Shown in pieces: positions 19,207-40,390 of a DNA stretch of 64,000 nt; the stretch's first letter is position 1, and each line of letters starts with the position of its first letter. The notes under the pieces were generated by a model. It saw nothing but the letters and a program-made list of their open reading frames with translations. It had not been told where the DNA came from and made no database searches. The DNA is from Nannochloropsis salina CCMP1776 (Eukaryota; Sar; Eustigmatophyceae; Eustigmatales; Monodopsidaceae): the NCBI GenBank assembly GCA_004565275.1, contig SDOX01000168.1:1-64000 (forward strand), read 5' to 3'. Position numbers and translations under genes: made by a program.

Positions 19207-20485
19207 GGTTTTGCCATCTATGTGCGACCTTGATCGTGACTCAGAGAACTCCGCGGGCGCTGGCCACCCCGTCTCGCAGCCACACCGCACTCCCTGTACC
19301 ATGGACAAGAATGGGGGTCTCCGCAACCGATTCGAGCGGCCTGGAAAATATCTGAAAACAGATATCCTCGTGCAGCGCGGCGCACTCTCTGACCTGGCAC
19401 GCCTCGGTAAATCCATCATTCCCGAGGAATCGCACGGTTCGGCGAATTACCTTATCACCGACTCTGTCGTCGACGCGCTATACGGTGACATCGTGCTAAA
19501 CGGCCTCAAATCTGCCGGCCTTGACATGACCAAGATCGTCGTCCCAGCAGTGTCTATGGACGAATCTGGCGAGCCGTCTACTGAGCCTAACAAGAACGGC
19601 GCCATTTTCAACGCGTGCGTTGATCGTGTGCTGGGTAACGGCATCTCTAAGCACTCATGCATTATTTCGCTTGGGGGCGGCGTTATCAACAACCTGTGCG
19701 GCGTCATTGCAGCCACCTTGTACCGAGGCATCAAACTGGTGCACTTTACGACCACATCCATGGGGATGCTGGACGCCGCCATCGACTTCAAGCAGGCTTT
19801 CAACCATCCTTGCGGAAAGAACCTCGTCGGCGCGTACTACCCAGCCGACCTGATCGTCATGGACCCCGAGTGCCTCAAGACGCTCAGCAATCGACACATG
19901 CTCAATGGAGTTGCCGAGGCGCTCAAGCACGGCCTCACCCAATCCTGGGAACTCACGTCTGCTATTGTTGAACCTCTGCGCGGCGACTCAGCGCGCCTCG
20001 GGGACAGTGAGTACCTCGAAACCCTGTGCAAGGAAACCATCGAGATCAAGGTGCCGACGCTGACTCATTACAAGGAGTCCGACTTCAATGAAATGGTGCC
20101 CCAGTATGGTCACGCAGTCGCACATGCCGTGGAACACCTTTCCTGGGAAGAAGGTCAAGTGCCGCTCCTCCACGGTGAGGCCGTCGCAATCGGAATGTGC
20201 GTCACCGCCGAGTTGGGCCACCTCCTTGGCCTTTGCGACAAGTCTGTCGTCGACCACCACTACGACCTGGTGGGTATCACTGGCCTGCCCTGCAACGTGC
20301 CAGATACCATGAAGATCAACGATATCCTTCATGCCATGACTTACGATAAGCACTTCATCGGCAATCCCTGCATGGGTTTCTGCAAGGAAATTGGTGTCAT
20401 GGCAAAAAACAAAGATGGCTCCTACGCATTCTCCGTCGAGATGGAGCCGGTACGTGAGGCTCTCCAGTTAAACATGAGCAAGTGA
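17582..20485 (+). CDS. Fusion: doubled AKR-like module plus sugar-phosphate cyclase
   Basis: Intronless, 967 residues from ATG 17582. Residues 1 to about 541 repeat the doubled AKR-like module of the 9995 gene, again with Ser at the catalytic Tyr position. A new partner follows, with its own possible ATG at 19301 (residue 574): a full-length 394-residue sugar-phosphate cyclase of the dehydroquinate synthase superfamily. Diagnostic motifs are SLGGGVINNLCG (NAD site), RGIKLVHFTTTSMGMLD, GKNLVGAYY, GVAEALKHGL, GHAVAHAVEH and LLHGEAVAIGM (metal ligands Glu and His). GGGVxxNxxG together with RGIKLVH is closer to the 2-deoxy-scyllo-inosose synthase type than to true dehydroquinate synthase (GGGVxxDxxG) or the EEVS type; this assignment is by eye. 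Such enzymes turn a sugar phosphate into a carbocycle. It may be translated as the fusion or separately from 19301. Confidence 0.8.
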   Translation: MGKRHVSYFAFSTSPVSGKPAAIPPSLIDISTLNALRDAEKVADAVKHAVSSVVKYMDYSSDSQNEKQIGNALSGFDRSSFYVGSKLSCCDAAPEDVTEACKRSIAELGVSYLDNYMMHWPVQLKSDSKPVSLDDGDTYELLQDGDMDCIMATYEAMERLVDQGLVRSLGVSNMGIRTLSELLSRCRIRPTVLEVEMHPYLAQPKLLEFCREENIHVMANSPPGKMRDGYPDDSSLLDDPILLRIAEESGRSEAYTDIRPSLIDISTSNALRDAEKVADAVKHAWSSGVEYVDCSSDSQNEKRIGNALSGFDRSSFYVGSKLSCCDAAPEDVTEACKRSIAELGVSYLDNYMMHWPVQLKSDSKPVSLDDGDTYELLQDGDMDCIMATYEAMERLVDQGLVRSLGVSNMGIRTLSELLSRCRIRPTVLEVEMHPYLAQPKLLEFCREENIHVMANSPPGKMRNRHSNDSSLLDDPVLLRIAEEAVRAAQVLLRWGIQRGRSITRKTLSQSLIDENKDVLDWCLSRDHMSRLDALGKGSRLTSVLPSMCDLDRDSENSAGAGHPVSQPHRTPCTMDKNGGLRNRFERPGKYLKTDILVQRGALSDLARLGKSIIPEESHGSANYLITDSVVDALYGDIVLNGLKSAGLDMTKIVVPAVSMDESGEPSTEPNKNGAIFNACVDRVLGNGISKHSCIISLGGGVINNLCGVIAATLYRGIKLVHFTTTSMGMLDAAIDFKQAFNHPCGKNLVGAYYPADLIVMDPECLKTLSNRHMLNGVAEALKHGLTQSWELTSAIVEPLRGDSARLGDSEYLETLCKETIEIKVPTLTHYKESDFNEMVPQYGHAVAHAVEHLSWEEGQVPLLHGEAVAIGMCVTAELGHLLGLCDKSVVDHHYDLVGITGLPCNVPDTMKINDILHAMTYDKHFIGNPCMGFCKEIGVMAKNKDGSYAFSVEMEPVREALQLNMSK

Positions 20486-23126
20486 AGCCGTTGCGCATTA
20501 CTTTTAAAAAGTAACTATTCAGCAGGCAAAAAAACTGGCTGACTGACTGCCAGTGGTCGTGAAATTACCTAGGTCTTGTCGGATAAACAGAAATCGCGGT
20601 GAGCTAGTATTTCTTTTTAGGGGTGGGAAAAAGCAGTCCTGATGCCTTCGCGGTCGACAGGCTAGGAGGAGAGAAAGACTGTCGAGGTCTGGAAGAGTGT
20701 GTGAGCAAATGACGGCTACGTATTAATAGTCAAATAATGAGAAATGTTTGAGAGGCACAAGTCTATGTCGACAGATGGATTCTGGTCAACCGCTAGACTG
20801 TAGCCCTAAAAATGAAGGGAGAAATGGAAAGAAACTAAAGTGATGAAATCCGAAAAATAGATCTTCTTTGACACCAATGATTGCGATGTGAGACAGCGAC
20901 GTGAAATTGACGTCAAAGCCTTCCGAACAACATAGAGGAAATAAGGGATACGAGGAAAAGGAAATGATGATCCACCACAGATTTGTTCGTCTCTTCTGTT
21001 TTCTTTCTCTTTCTCCGCTCATACGTCATGAAGAAAGACTGAATCAGTCAAGATTACCGTGCCTGTAGAACCATCGCCTATTATCCCTCTTCTCCCCCTT
21101 TCTGACTTGTACTTCAGGACGCTATGCCTCATTATCGACCCACAGGTCCCGGCTTTATCGGCAGCCCTTTCAATTGTTTTCCCAATGATGGACGTCAGCC
21201 GGAAGATTTAAGAATGGAGAGATCATGAGAAGCTACTCTCCTTAGATCAAGTCGACGACGGAAAGGCAAGGCAAGCCGATCAGACACGCAGAGTAGGAAT
21301 GAAGCCAAGTTCCTCATCTCATCGCGGCCTCTCTCACATCCTTCTTTCATCCTCGCTTCTCCTCCCTCTTCCCTTCACTCCCTGCCGCCTTCTACGTGTC
21401 AACATCTGTTTTAGCCCTCTATCGTTTTCAATAACTTCCTCTCTGAAAATCTTCCACAATCCTAATTTCATTGGCTTCCCTCAGATATAGCGTTTATTCA
21501 AAATCTACTGTCAGGTAAGTGAGCGAGCACGAGAGAGAAGGAACAAAATTTAGAGAAGGGGCGGAAGAGATGATGAAATGACAAGAGTGGGATCTGGAGG
21601 GGCAGATGACCGCTGGTTCGAGGGTAATACTGACCAAAATCGCTTCTTTGGGGCAAGGGACCCTCGTTGACTGGACATAATCCTTCTCCCCTTCTCGCTC
21701 CTGCTTATTTTCTCTCCCGCTTTGCGCTGCATGGCGAGAATGTATCGATTATATGCACGAGTCATCAGCACAGCGCCGCCATTTTGACGCTGAGAAAGTA
21801 ATGGTGCTTTCTGCGTGTCATAAAATATTCGTTAGGGCTGCTTCTGAAGCGGAGACGTGGCTCACGGCGAAACTTGGATATCCTTGACATCGCACTAGGG
21901 CAGTCAGATTTACAATCTACCTCAATGGAAGAAGGAACCAGAGTATAGACTACATCAAATCCGATTGCAGTCGCCTAGGAGGTGATCATTGCGGGCGAAA
22001 AACTTTGATAGCCACAGCGACTCGGCTGCTGAGCCATCTGCTTCGGCGCCCAGTCATTCTCGCTCTATGCAGCGAGATACACGGGGAGAAGGAAAACGTG
22101 GCCCAGGGAATAAATCCAATTCTAACCCGTCAAAAATTTGTACCAAGTATCGAAAAGTTGCATCAAGTATCGAAAACAACGAAACAGGTATACGACTACT
22201 GAACGCTTTCCCCCCCGCTTCCTTTATCCCACCTCCACCCTCTCGCTCCATATCTTGTGACACTAATGAAAAAAGCCACGGTAGCGTAAGTATGCGGCGG
22301 GTGTGAATATCGCATTTGTTTCTATCCTCTTGCTGCTGATGCGACCTCGGTTGACATTGTCCGCACATGCCCCCTCTCCGCTGCCTGCTATTAAGTTTCT
22401 GGCGTAGCAGATGGGACCGTGCTCTTGCTTTTGTTTGGCAAGGCACCATTGATAAATGGTTTTGATACAGAGCACTTCTGTTTGTTGGTCTTGTGTCAAT
22501 TGATCGGGAGAGCAATGGCGGATAAGATCCAGAGTGAATTGTGCGGGGACGGGCGGGGATGGAGCCGGGAGGCCCGGCAGGAGATGTCAATTTCCCCAGC
22601 CGTAGATTTCCATGTCCATGCAAATAGTGGCTCTAGTCGCTTCGCCACCTTCTTTTGTGTGGCCGGATCTCGGAGAAGTCCCGTGCGAGGACTCAGCCGT
22701 CCAATGCGCGGTGCCCATGTACTGGCTTTGCCCTGCACCAAATCTTCTCCGGCCAATCGTCGAAGGCTTAAGAGGGCCATTTTCCCTATTTGTCATCTCC
22801 TGCGTACTCCGGACGCGGAGGCAAGACTCGGTGCGATGTCGTCGACCACCTTCAACACATCCGTTCCCCCTCCTCGCAGGGCTGCTCGGAGCCACTCCTC
22901 AGCCTGCACGTGATCAAGAAAAGTGAGGCTGTCATCCACGACTCTCAACATGTCTTGAATCGTGGATGATGGGTATTGACGGCAGATATCTTTAACATTG
23001 GAAACCACCACACGAATCCCAAGGCATGCATTCAGCGGACTTTGTTCAGCCACAGACCTCATTGGAGCATATACCGTGGCATCCATGCAATTCCAGGTCT
23101 ATGAAGGAAATGGCAATAAGCATACT
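20486..23126. other. 2.6 kb spacer, no supported gene
   Basis: AT-richer than the island. A minus-strand frame at 22793-23086 (MDATVYAPMRSV through SSTIQDMLRVVDDSLTFLDHV) continues in the same frame below a stop at 22496-22780 and has some protein-like character. It has no recognised domain, so I do not call it. The rest shows only short random frames. Confidence 0.4.
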
Positions 23127-23281
23127 TCACGTTAGAAGCACGTAATTTGCGGGGCTATCGGCCCCGTGAGCGCGGAAATCAAATTCACCACACCACGCCC
23201 GTCCTCGCTGGGCTTCGCGTGCCTCGCCTTCGATCATGATACTAGCCATGCCGATCCCGTTCTTGCGCACGATCTCAGGCA
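23127..23281 (-). pseudogene. Possible terminal exon of an unknown gene
   Basis: After an acceptor-like TTAGCAG the minus strand reads PEIVRKNGIGMASIMIEGEA then REAQRGRAWCGEFDFRAH and SPANYVLLT before a TGA at 23127-23129. Composition is strongly protein-like. Only about 105 bp separate it from the start of the oppositely oriented dehydrogenase gene, too little for upstream exons, so it is probably a gene fragment left by rearrangement. The family is not recognised. Confidence 0.35.
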
Positions 23282-23387
23282 CTGCTAACACCACGCGCAC
23301 GGCACATCATTAAAATGGTGTCATATCCATCTCTTACTCGCTTGTACACTCTCCTGCGCGTCGGAGGGAGCACAGGCGTTCTTCATC

Positions 23388-26300
23388 ATGCGTCTCTCGT
23401 TCAGCTTTTTCTTGGCCGTCGCGGCGACCACCCAGGCTTTTGTCCCTGGTCCCGTCCGCCTCCCTTCAAGAGGCGCGTCTCTTATGGCACCAAAAGTCGG
23501 GCGTACAGCTGGCTGGAGCCGCCTCATGGCCATGAAAGATGTCGGTGTAGGGATAATCGGTGCCGGTCGCATTGGCATCGTGCACTTGGAAGCTCTAGCT
23601 GGCTGGTAAGACGGAAGATCGTGGAAAATGTATAAGAAGGACAAGGACGGATTCAATTTGGTGGAGATAACATGAATGCAAGAGAAAGTTCTATGTAAAT
23701 TCGATGTTTATGGGAGTATCAACTCCAAGGCATGTCAGAGCGAGTCTTGAAGTCACGATTTTTTCTCTTACATTCGTATCCATCCTATCACGCAGCCCCA
23801 GCGCCATCCCGGTTATCATCTCCAACCCCACTGTGGCGAAGGCTCAAGAGGCAGCCGTCAAATTCAATGTCAGGGAGTTCACAGACGACGCCATGAAGGT
23901 GAGGACAGGCAACTGAAGGGGGGCGGTGGTGAGGCTTTCGTGTGGGTATTGGTTGATGGACGCTTGCTCGGAAGCAGCAGCTCATCCGCGTCCGTGGTAT
24001 CCCTAATGTCCCTTCCTGCAGGTGATCCAGCACCCAGACGTAGATGCTGTGTGGATCTGCTCCCCCTCTCAATATCATGCCGACCAGATCAAGGTGATGG
24101 GGAGGGTACTGGAGGTCGTGGTGGTCGGCGAGATGGGAGCATGCAGGGGCAGCCGGCGGAGGGAGGGTGGATGGGAGAAGAGAGTGGGAGTGGCGGGAGG
24201 AGTCTGATTCGATGTCTTACTTGTCCATCGAGAACAGGCCTGTGCAGCGGCCGGCAAGCACGTTTTCTGCGAGAAGCCCATTGCGACGGGTATGTGTTGG
24301 AGGTGGCGCCCTCGCTTCTCGCCTCGTTCTCCTCCTCTGTCTAGTCCCATCGCCTCCCACCTTCCCAGCTCATCACTCCTTCCGCCCCCTTACCGCGTCC
24401 ATTGCTTATCTTTCAGGCCTTGCTGAGACGATCGAGGCCATCAATACCTGCCGCGAGGCGGGCGTCAAGCTCATGACAGCCCTCCAGCGCCGCTTCGACC
24501 CGAATTTCGCCCGAGTCAAGCGAGCCATTCTCGAAGGAGAAGTCGGTGGGTGTGGAGGAGGGAAGGCACGGGAGAATGTGAGGCTTGGCTCCCGACAAGA
24601 CTGAGAAGACGGAGGTGAAGCGAAGCAAGGGGTCGCGGATGGGGCAAGGGCACCCAAGCTCGGGCATTTTGGACAAGGCGCTTCCTCTCCCTTTCTCCAT
24701 CCCTCGATTCCGGGATTACCCATTTGTCCTCTTCCCCGCCATTACTTTCTTTCCTCATGCCAGGTAACGTGGTCAGCGTGAAGCTCACGTCCCGCGACCC
24801 CTCCCCCCCGCCCTTCGAGTACGTCCGAGGCGGGGGCGGCATCTTCAAGGTAGGAGGCGGCTGGTTCGAAAGGCCCGTCTACGCCCGACACTCCTTCCAG
24901 AAGCTCCATCTCACGCCCCTACTTCTCCACAGGACATGGCGGTGCACGACCTTGACATGTCTCGCTTCCTGATGGGCACCGAGCCCGAGTCCATCCTGGC
25001 GCTGGGCTCGTGCCACATCGACGAACGGATCGGCTCCCTCCCCGGCGCCGAAGCCTTCGACACGGGTGAGGGGCAGACCGTTCCCTCCCTTTCTCCCTCC
25101 CTTCCTCCCTCCCTCCCTCCCTCCCTCCTTCGACCCTTCCACGCATGGGTGGAAAGCAGCATTGGTGGTACTTGTTTGTGGCTGCAAGAGTGGAGTTTGA
25201 GCCCCTGCGAAAGACACTTACCTTGCCCTCCTTCCCTCCCTCCCTCCCTCCCCAGCTGTGGTCATCGTCAAGTACCCGGGCGGCAAGACCGCCACCATTG
25301 ACGTGTGTCGCCAGGCCCCGTACGGCTATGACCAGCGGGCGGAGGTGAGGAAAGGAGGGGAGGGCGGGAGGGAGGGCGGGAGGGAGGGCGGGAGGAAGGA
25401 AACAAAAAGGGAGTCATGGGGGCAGACAAACGAAACTGAAAATAGCGTTTCTGTTCCCTTTCATTCCTATTGCTTCCTCGAAGTGTCGCATCCGCCCGTG
25501 TATGGCACCGCCTTCATTATCCTTCCCTTCGTCCCTTTCCTTCCCCCTGCCTCCCGCCCTCCCTCCCTCCCTCCCTCCCTGCGCGCCAGGTTTTGGGCCT
25601 GAAGGGCATGATTGCCACCGACAACATGTACCCTAACACGGCACGCATCTTCACCAAGGTAAGAGCAGAGGGAGGAGGGACAGAGGCCGGAGCGACCTTT
25701 TCGAACGTCGGCAGACGTCCTGGAGCCGACCGTGCCTCATCGCCCCCTGCCCTTGGTTTGCGATATCTTGTCTCTCCCCTGTCTTCTCCCCTCTTCCAGG
25801 ACTCGACGCGTAACGCGGACCTGCCCTACGACTTTTTCATGTCCCGCTACAAGGACGCCTATCTGCAGGAGACTAAGGTCGGAGGGGGGGGAGAGGCGGG
25901 TGTGGGGGAATGGAGAGTGGGGTAGGGAGGACCAAGGGGCGGATCGGAGGAGGGGTTTGGAGGAGGCGACGGAAAATAGAAAAGGCGATCGGCGGGAGGT
26001 GACTCATCTCCACCCTTTCATGGCCCCTTACACCGCCCCTCCTTGCTTGTCCCTGCCTCCAGGAATTCGTCAAGTGCCTCTCAGAGGACGGACCGGTCCC
26101 CTGCACAGGGGAGGACGGCCTCATCGCCCTGGTCATGGCCATCGGTATGGAGGGAGGGTGGGAGGGCGGGGGGAAGGACGGTAGCGGAGGGGCCGTCGGG
26201 CTTGAAAGATGCATGCGTAGGATCAATGTTTGCAGACTGGGCGCCGAAGCCTGCCTGGGAGGAGCCTATGATGAGGGAGGCACGTCTCTAGGCCCATGGA

Positions 26301-27160
26301 CCCTTCCATCCCCCCCCCCTTTCCTCCCTCGCTTTTCATTCGCCTTCGTTTCCCCCTTTCTCTCTTCGAACAGCGGCGGAGAAATCGGCTCTTGAGGGCC
26401 GGTGGGTGGATTTCAAGGAGATTCCCATCAACGCCATCCATTGCGATCCCTCGGGGACACACTGCGAGCTGAACGAGATGGAGGTAGGCGAGAGAGCGAG
26501 AGGGAGGGCGGACGGCAAAGAGAGAGAGAAGAAGCACGGGGTGGGTGGGGTCGTAAGTCTGCCGGGAGAAGAGTAGTTCTGCGGGCGTGTGGGGCTGTCC
26601 TGGCCCCTGTGAGCCGACCGCCGTGGCCGTGCTCGCCCGAGAGTGGGTACCGAGCTCGGGGACGCAGACTGTTCTCGCCTAGGTCCCGCCTTTTTCCTCG
26701 CAGGCCCCCTCTCCTCTGCCGTCCCGCCCGTGCCGCAAGCCGCTCACCGGCTGGGCCGTCCCCTCCCTTCCCTCCTTCCCCTCCTTCCCTCTCCCCCCCT
26801 CCTCCTCGCCCCAGGCTTCATCGATGAACGGAGGCCGGAAGCGGGAGGCGGTTAAAGGATGGATTAAGGACGCCGTGTCCTTCATAAAGAAGGAGACGGC
26901 CACAGGGGCCTGAAGAGAGAGAGAGGTGGAGGGTGAGCCGGAGGAAGAAGAGGAGGGCCAGGACGTCGCCGCCCCCTGTGAGCCCACGCTTCTGCTCTTT
27001 TCTTCCCGTACCTGACCGCGCCACCCGCCCCTTCCTACCCCCGCCACAGGCACCGTCGCCGTCGTCGGGCTCCTGGCTCAAGGACGCGGTCTCTTTCATC
27101 AAAAAGGCCGACGAGGAGGCAGCGGCTGAGGACATCAAAGAAAAGGCCAAGGCGTTCTGA
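23388..27160 (+). CDS. Inositol 2-dehydrogenase-like (Gfo/Idh/MocA), probably plastid-targeted
   Basis: Exons 23388-23605, 23796-23898, 24022-24093, 24238-24289, 24417-24545, 24764-24849, 24933-25065, 25256-25344, 25590-25658, 25800-25877, 26063-26144 and 26374-26483, then one of two last exons: 26815-26913 or 27050-27160. The product is 439 or 443 residues. NAD-binding GIIGAGRIGIVH lies at about 56-67, the EKP motif with catalytic Lys144, and DMAVHDLDMSRF at 221-232 with His225, the signature of inositol 2-dehydrogenases. The N-terminus (residues 1-17 hydrophobic, then TTQA|FVPG) resembles the bipartite signal plus A|F motif of complex plastids. Introns are short, GT-AG and TCCC-rich. The two last exons encode related tails (WIKDAVSFIKKE and WLKDAVSFIKKA), so alternative 3' ends or a tail duplication are likely. 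Other Gfo/Idh/MocA sugar dehydrogenases remain possible. Confidence 0.87.
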
Positions 27161-27599
27161 ACATGGGAGAGGGGATGGGGGATTGGGAGGGGCGGGTGGG
27201 TGAAGCCGGGAAGGAGGGGTATATAATGCGGCGGAAAGGCAAGGGCGAACTACTTTCTTGCTCAAATGTGTGTATGCGGAGTAGGGGAAGAGCGCCTGGG
27301 GCAGGGTGATAGAGGAGGACGACGGATTCCTCCATCCCCGTCAGTGCCGCTGGGTATTCCGTCACCCGATTGCGTCTGAGATGTCTTGCGGAGGTTCAAG
27401 CTCAGATAGCGTGTGTATGAGGGAGGGCGCCGAGGAACCGTGTTGGGACGGCCCCCATTGACCTTGTCACACGGCCGAGGAGGGAGCGCACTAGCACGAA
27501 ACCAAACTAGTAACGAGAAAATACAAACGTTGTCCTATGCAGTTGCTTCTTTCGCTTCCCTGATCCTTTCTGTCGCTCTGGTTGCATGCCCCTTCCCCC
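27161..27599. other. Convergent 3' spacer
   Basis: Between the stops of the dehydrogenase and YCII genes. A TATATAATG stretch lies at about 27221-27228. No gene is seen. Confidence 0.4.
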
Positions 27600-28176
27600 T
27601 TAGATCTTCGAACCCGCCACGACAGTCCACTGTCGTACTTGCCACTCCTTGACTAGGCCCGCTTTCACATAGGCGTCTGCGGCAGCAAAATTCTCCGCTA
27701 CACTTTTGTCGGTGAAAACGAGAACACCCATATCAACAGGATCGGCCAGCGCACCGCCTGAGAGATAAGTGTGGCCGCACCCCATGGTGGCGACGAGAGA
27801 GGGACGTTGAGACAAAAGCGACCAAGCGAATGAGGGTTCATTCACACAATAATCGCACTTTTACGGTCGGGAGTCAGATTTTTGCATGCATGCCTTCTCC
27901 TAATTGTGTTCATCTGCATATCAGCAACATGGTTAAACTATCTTATCTCAGCGGCCTCGACCAGACAAACCTTCTACCTTCTCTTGTCCCCCACATGTCT
28001 CCCACCTTCGAATTCCCTCCTCACGTACCGAGGACCAAGCTCCCTTCCTTTGCTGCTTGAGTCAGGCCCGCCAAGTGTTCTGCACGGTGAGGCCCTCGCC
28101 TATCAAGAATATCATTCACATAGTGGTACTGCAAGAGCCAGAGTGTAGTAGGCGTGATAGTCTGCGCAGAGGACAT
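27600..28176 (-). CDS. YCII-domain protein, 101 residues
   Basis: Two exons, 28029-28176 and 27600-27757, split by a 271-nt intron (donor GTACGTGAGG, acceptor ATCTCTCAG) inside the first Gly of GGALADP. The start is ATG 28176. The protein shows the YciI/YCII fold throughout: LLQYHYVNDILDRRGPHRAEH, LVLGGALADP, GVLVFTDKSVAENFAAADAY, VKAGLVKEWQVRQWTVV. Arg and His in RRGPHRAEH are the conserved polar residues of the family. YCII proteins are small dimeric ferredoxin-like folds, some with dehydrochlorinase or isomerase-type activity; the substrate is unknown here. The length matches stand-alone YciI proteins. Exon 1 is too short and too interrupted to appear as a long frame. Confidence 0.9.
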
Positions 28177-28788
28177 CACTATCCGCAGTGAAGGGGAACG
28201 GGAGAGAGGTCAGTGGGCTTATTGAAGACACCCACTACTCATGCTCTGTCCTATGACCTAAATCTACGTCCACTGACATGCTGTCGCACCTCTTTTGTGT
28301 TGAAGCAAAGGCTGAGTTGGGAACCGCTGCGTTGCGTTCAGTTGGAAAGTATGTTTGATTGAAAAGCGGCAGGAGGCCCTGGAGGCAAGTATGCCTGGTA
28401 CAGAATGCAACATGCACTTACACCTGCGTGTGCCTGTGCATTCGAAACGCAGCCAATTATTTGATCGTATTCTATGACTGAAGTTTAACTTTTGTTACCT
28501 TTATGTCCGCAAGAAACAGAGCATGGGAGATCGCCGGCTCGCTCGAAATACTCGGGGACCGAACATTCGTCTTACCCGTGCTGTGCAACTTCTGCACGGT
28601 CTACGTCCACTCATTTGGATTTTCAGCCAGGCACTTATATCTATGAGTATGTGGTAGTTCAGTCATTGCCAGAGTATTTTATTTTTTTGTTGCATTGGCT
28701 AGCCTGGCCTTTTTATCATCTTCAGGCCGACAACCTCCTGCCTACCTAACATCGATCCTTACAATTATACAGCCACTTTCATGCGAAT
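28177..28788. other. Spacer, no gene seen
   Basis: Divergent promoter space between the YCII gene and the next plus-strand frame. Only short frames occur. Confidence 0.4.
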
Positions 28789-29469
28789 ATGCCTATGTGC
28801 TCCACTTGTCTCCGCAGACTGCTCCTCCTATTTCTTTTATTTCTTTTGGTATACCAGAACTACGTTCATAACGCATCATGGGACGAGGCTCCAGATGAGG
28901 AGGGGGGGTTGAGAGCACTACAGACCTTGAAAGAGAGCCTGAATAAGTGGTTCTCGTCATTGTTCATCATCAAGAATCCATCTAGGAGGTACACATTCTC
29001 AGCCTTCTTGAATGAAGAAGGGGTTGAGGGGGAAGTCCAAGATAAAGATGCCTCTGGTGAAAAAGGCGGAGTTATTTTAAGGGGAGAAGGACCTAAACAC
29101 TATCCGTCGCGTTGGCACTTACGCAGCCAAAATCATGCGCATCTGGCTGAGTGGAGGTTCCAACATCACCCACGGAGGCTACAACTTTTGGAGGAGGGAG
29201 CCTTAAAACCTTTAAAGGCGGCGAATTTTACTGGGGCAGGCCTTCGGAGAGCACCCCCATACCAAGGGTACACAAATTGTTTCTTCACTCAGCAATGTGC
29301 CAATATCACGACAAATTATGGCAACGTTGCCCGATGCAAGAATGTCCGGGTCTGTGAAGTGTGTAGACAGGACGGTCCAGAGGTTGTGTGCGGATTTTTC
29401 GTGGTAACTGGTAATCCGGGGAAATTGACGGCTCGGACACCTTTTACCACGAATCCGTTGGTGGAATAG
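28789..29469 (+). CDS. Hypothetical membrane-anchored or secreted protein
   Basis: A 226-codon frame opening with a strong hydrophobic segment (about residues 8-24, RRLLLLFLLFLLVYQ) after two Cys, a signal peptide or anchor. The C-terminal third has spaced cysteines (TNCFFTQQCANITTNYG, CKNVRVCEVC, EVVCGFF), typical of extracellular disulphide-bonded proteins. The middle (about 29050-29200) is less convincing. A second frame there (GTYAAKIMRIWLSGGSNITH, about 29119-29178) also looks coding, so the model may lack an intron or be decaying. Family not recognised. Confidence 0.45.
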   Translation: MPMCSTCLRRLLLLFLLFLLVYQNYVHNASWDEAPDEEGGLRALQTLKESLNKWFSSLFIIKNPSRRYTFSAFLNEEGVEGEVQDKDASGEKGGVILRGEGPKHYPSRWHLRSQNHAHLAEWRFQHHPRRLQLLEEGALKPLKAANFTGAGLRRAPPYQGYTNCFFTQQCANITTNYGNVARCKNVRVCEVCRQDGPEVVCGFFVVTGNPGKLTARTPFTTNPLVE

Positions 29470-29773
29470 CCTCTAGGACTGAGTAGCCATCGGTCTTTGT
29501 CAAGACGTTCTGTGTTGACGAGAAAGTGAGGCTACATTGGCAATCAAGACGTGTAAATAAGTGTAAAAATCAACATATTGTGCATCCAGGCTACGATGCT
29601 TTCTCCAAATCCTTGTAAAGCGGCGATGCATACATCGTTTGTCTGCGTCTCCTGTTCGACTGTGCTCATGTGCATTCTTTGCTTGCTTTTCGCTCACGTC
29701 CCACGACCAGTTTGCATGCTTGATTTCATATTCACCGACTTGTTGGCACGAGCGTGCCCCGCGTCTATACCTC
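29470..29773. other. Convergent 3' spacer before SMC1
   Basis: About 300 bp between two converging stops. No feature is recognised. Confidence 0.4.

Positions 29774-40390
<10,617 letters not shown>

Noticed and set aside
22496-23086. Minus-strand gene spanning two same-frame segments
   Set aside because: A stop separates the segments, no good donor-acceptor pair bridges them cleanly, and no domain is recognised. Mentioned in the spacer entry only.
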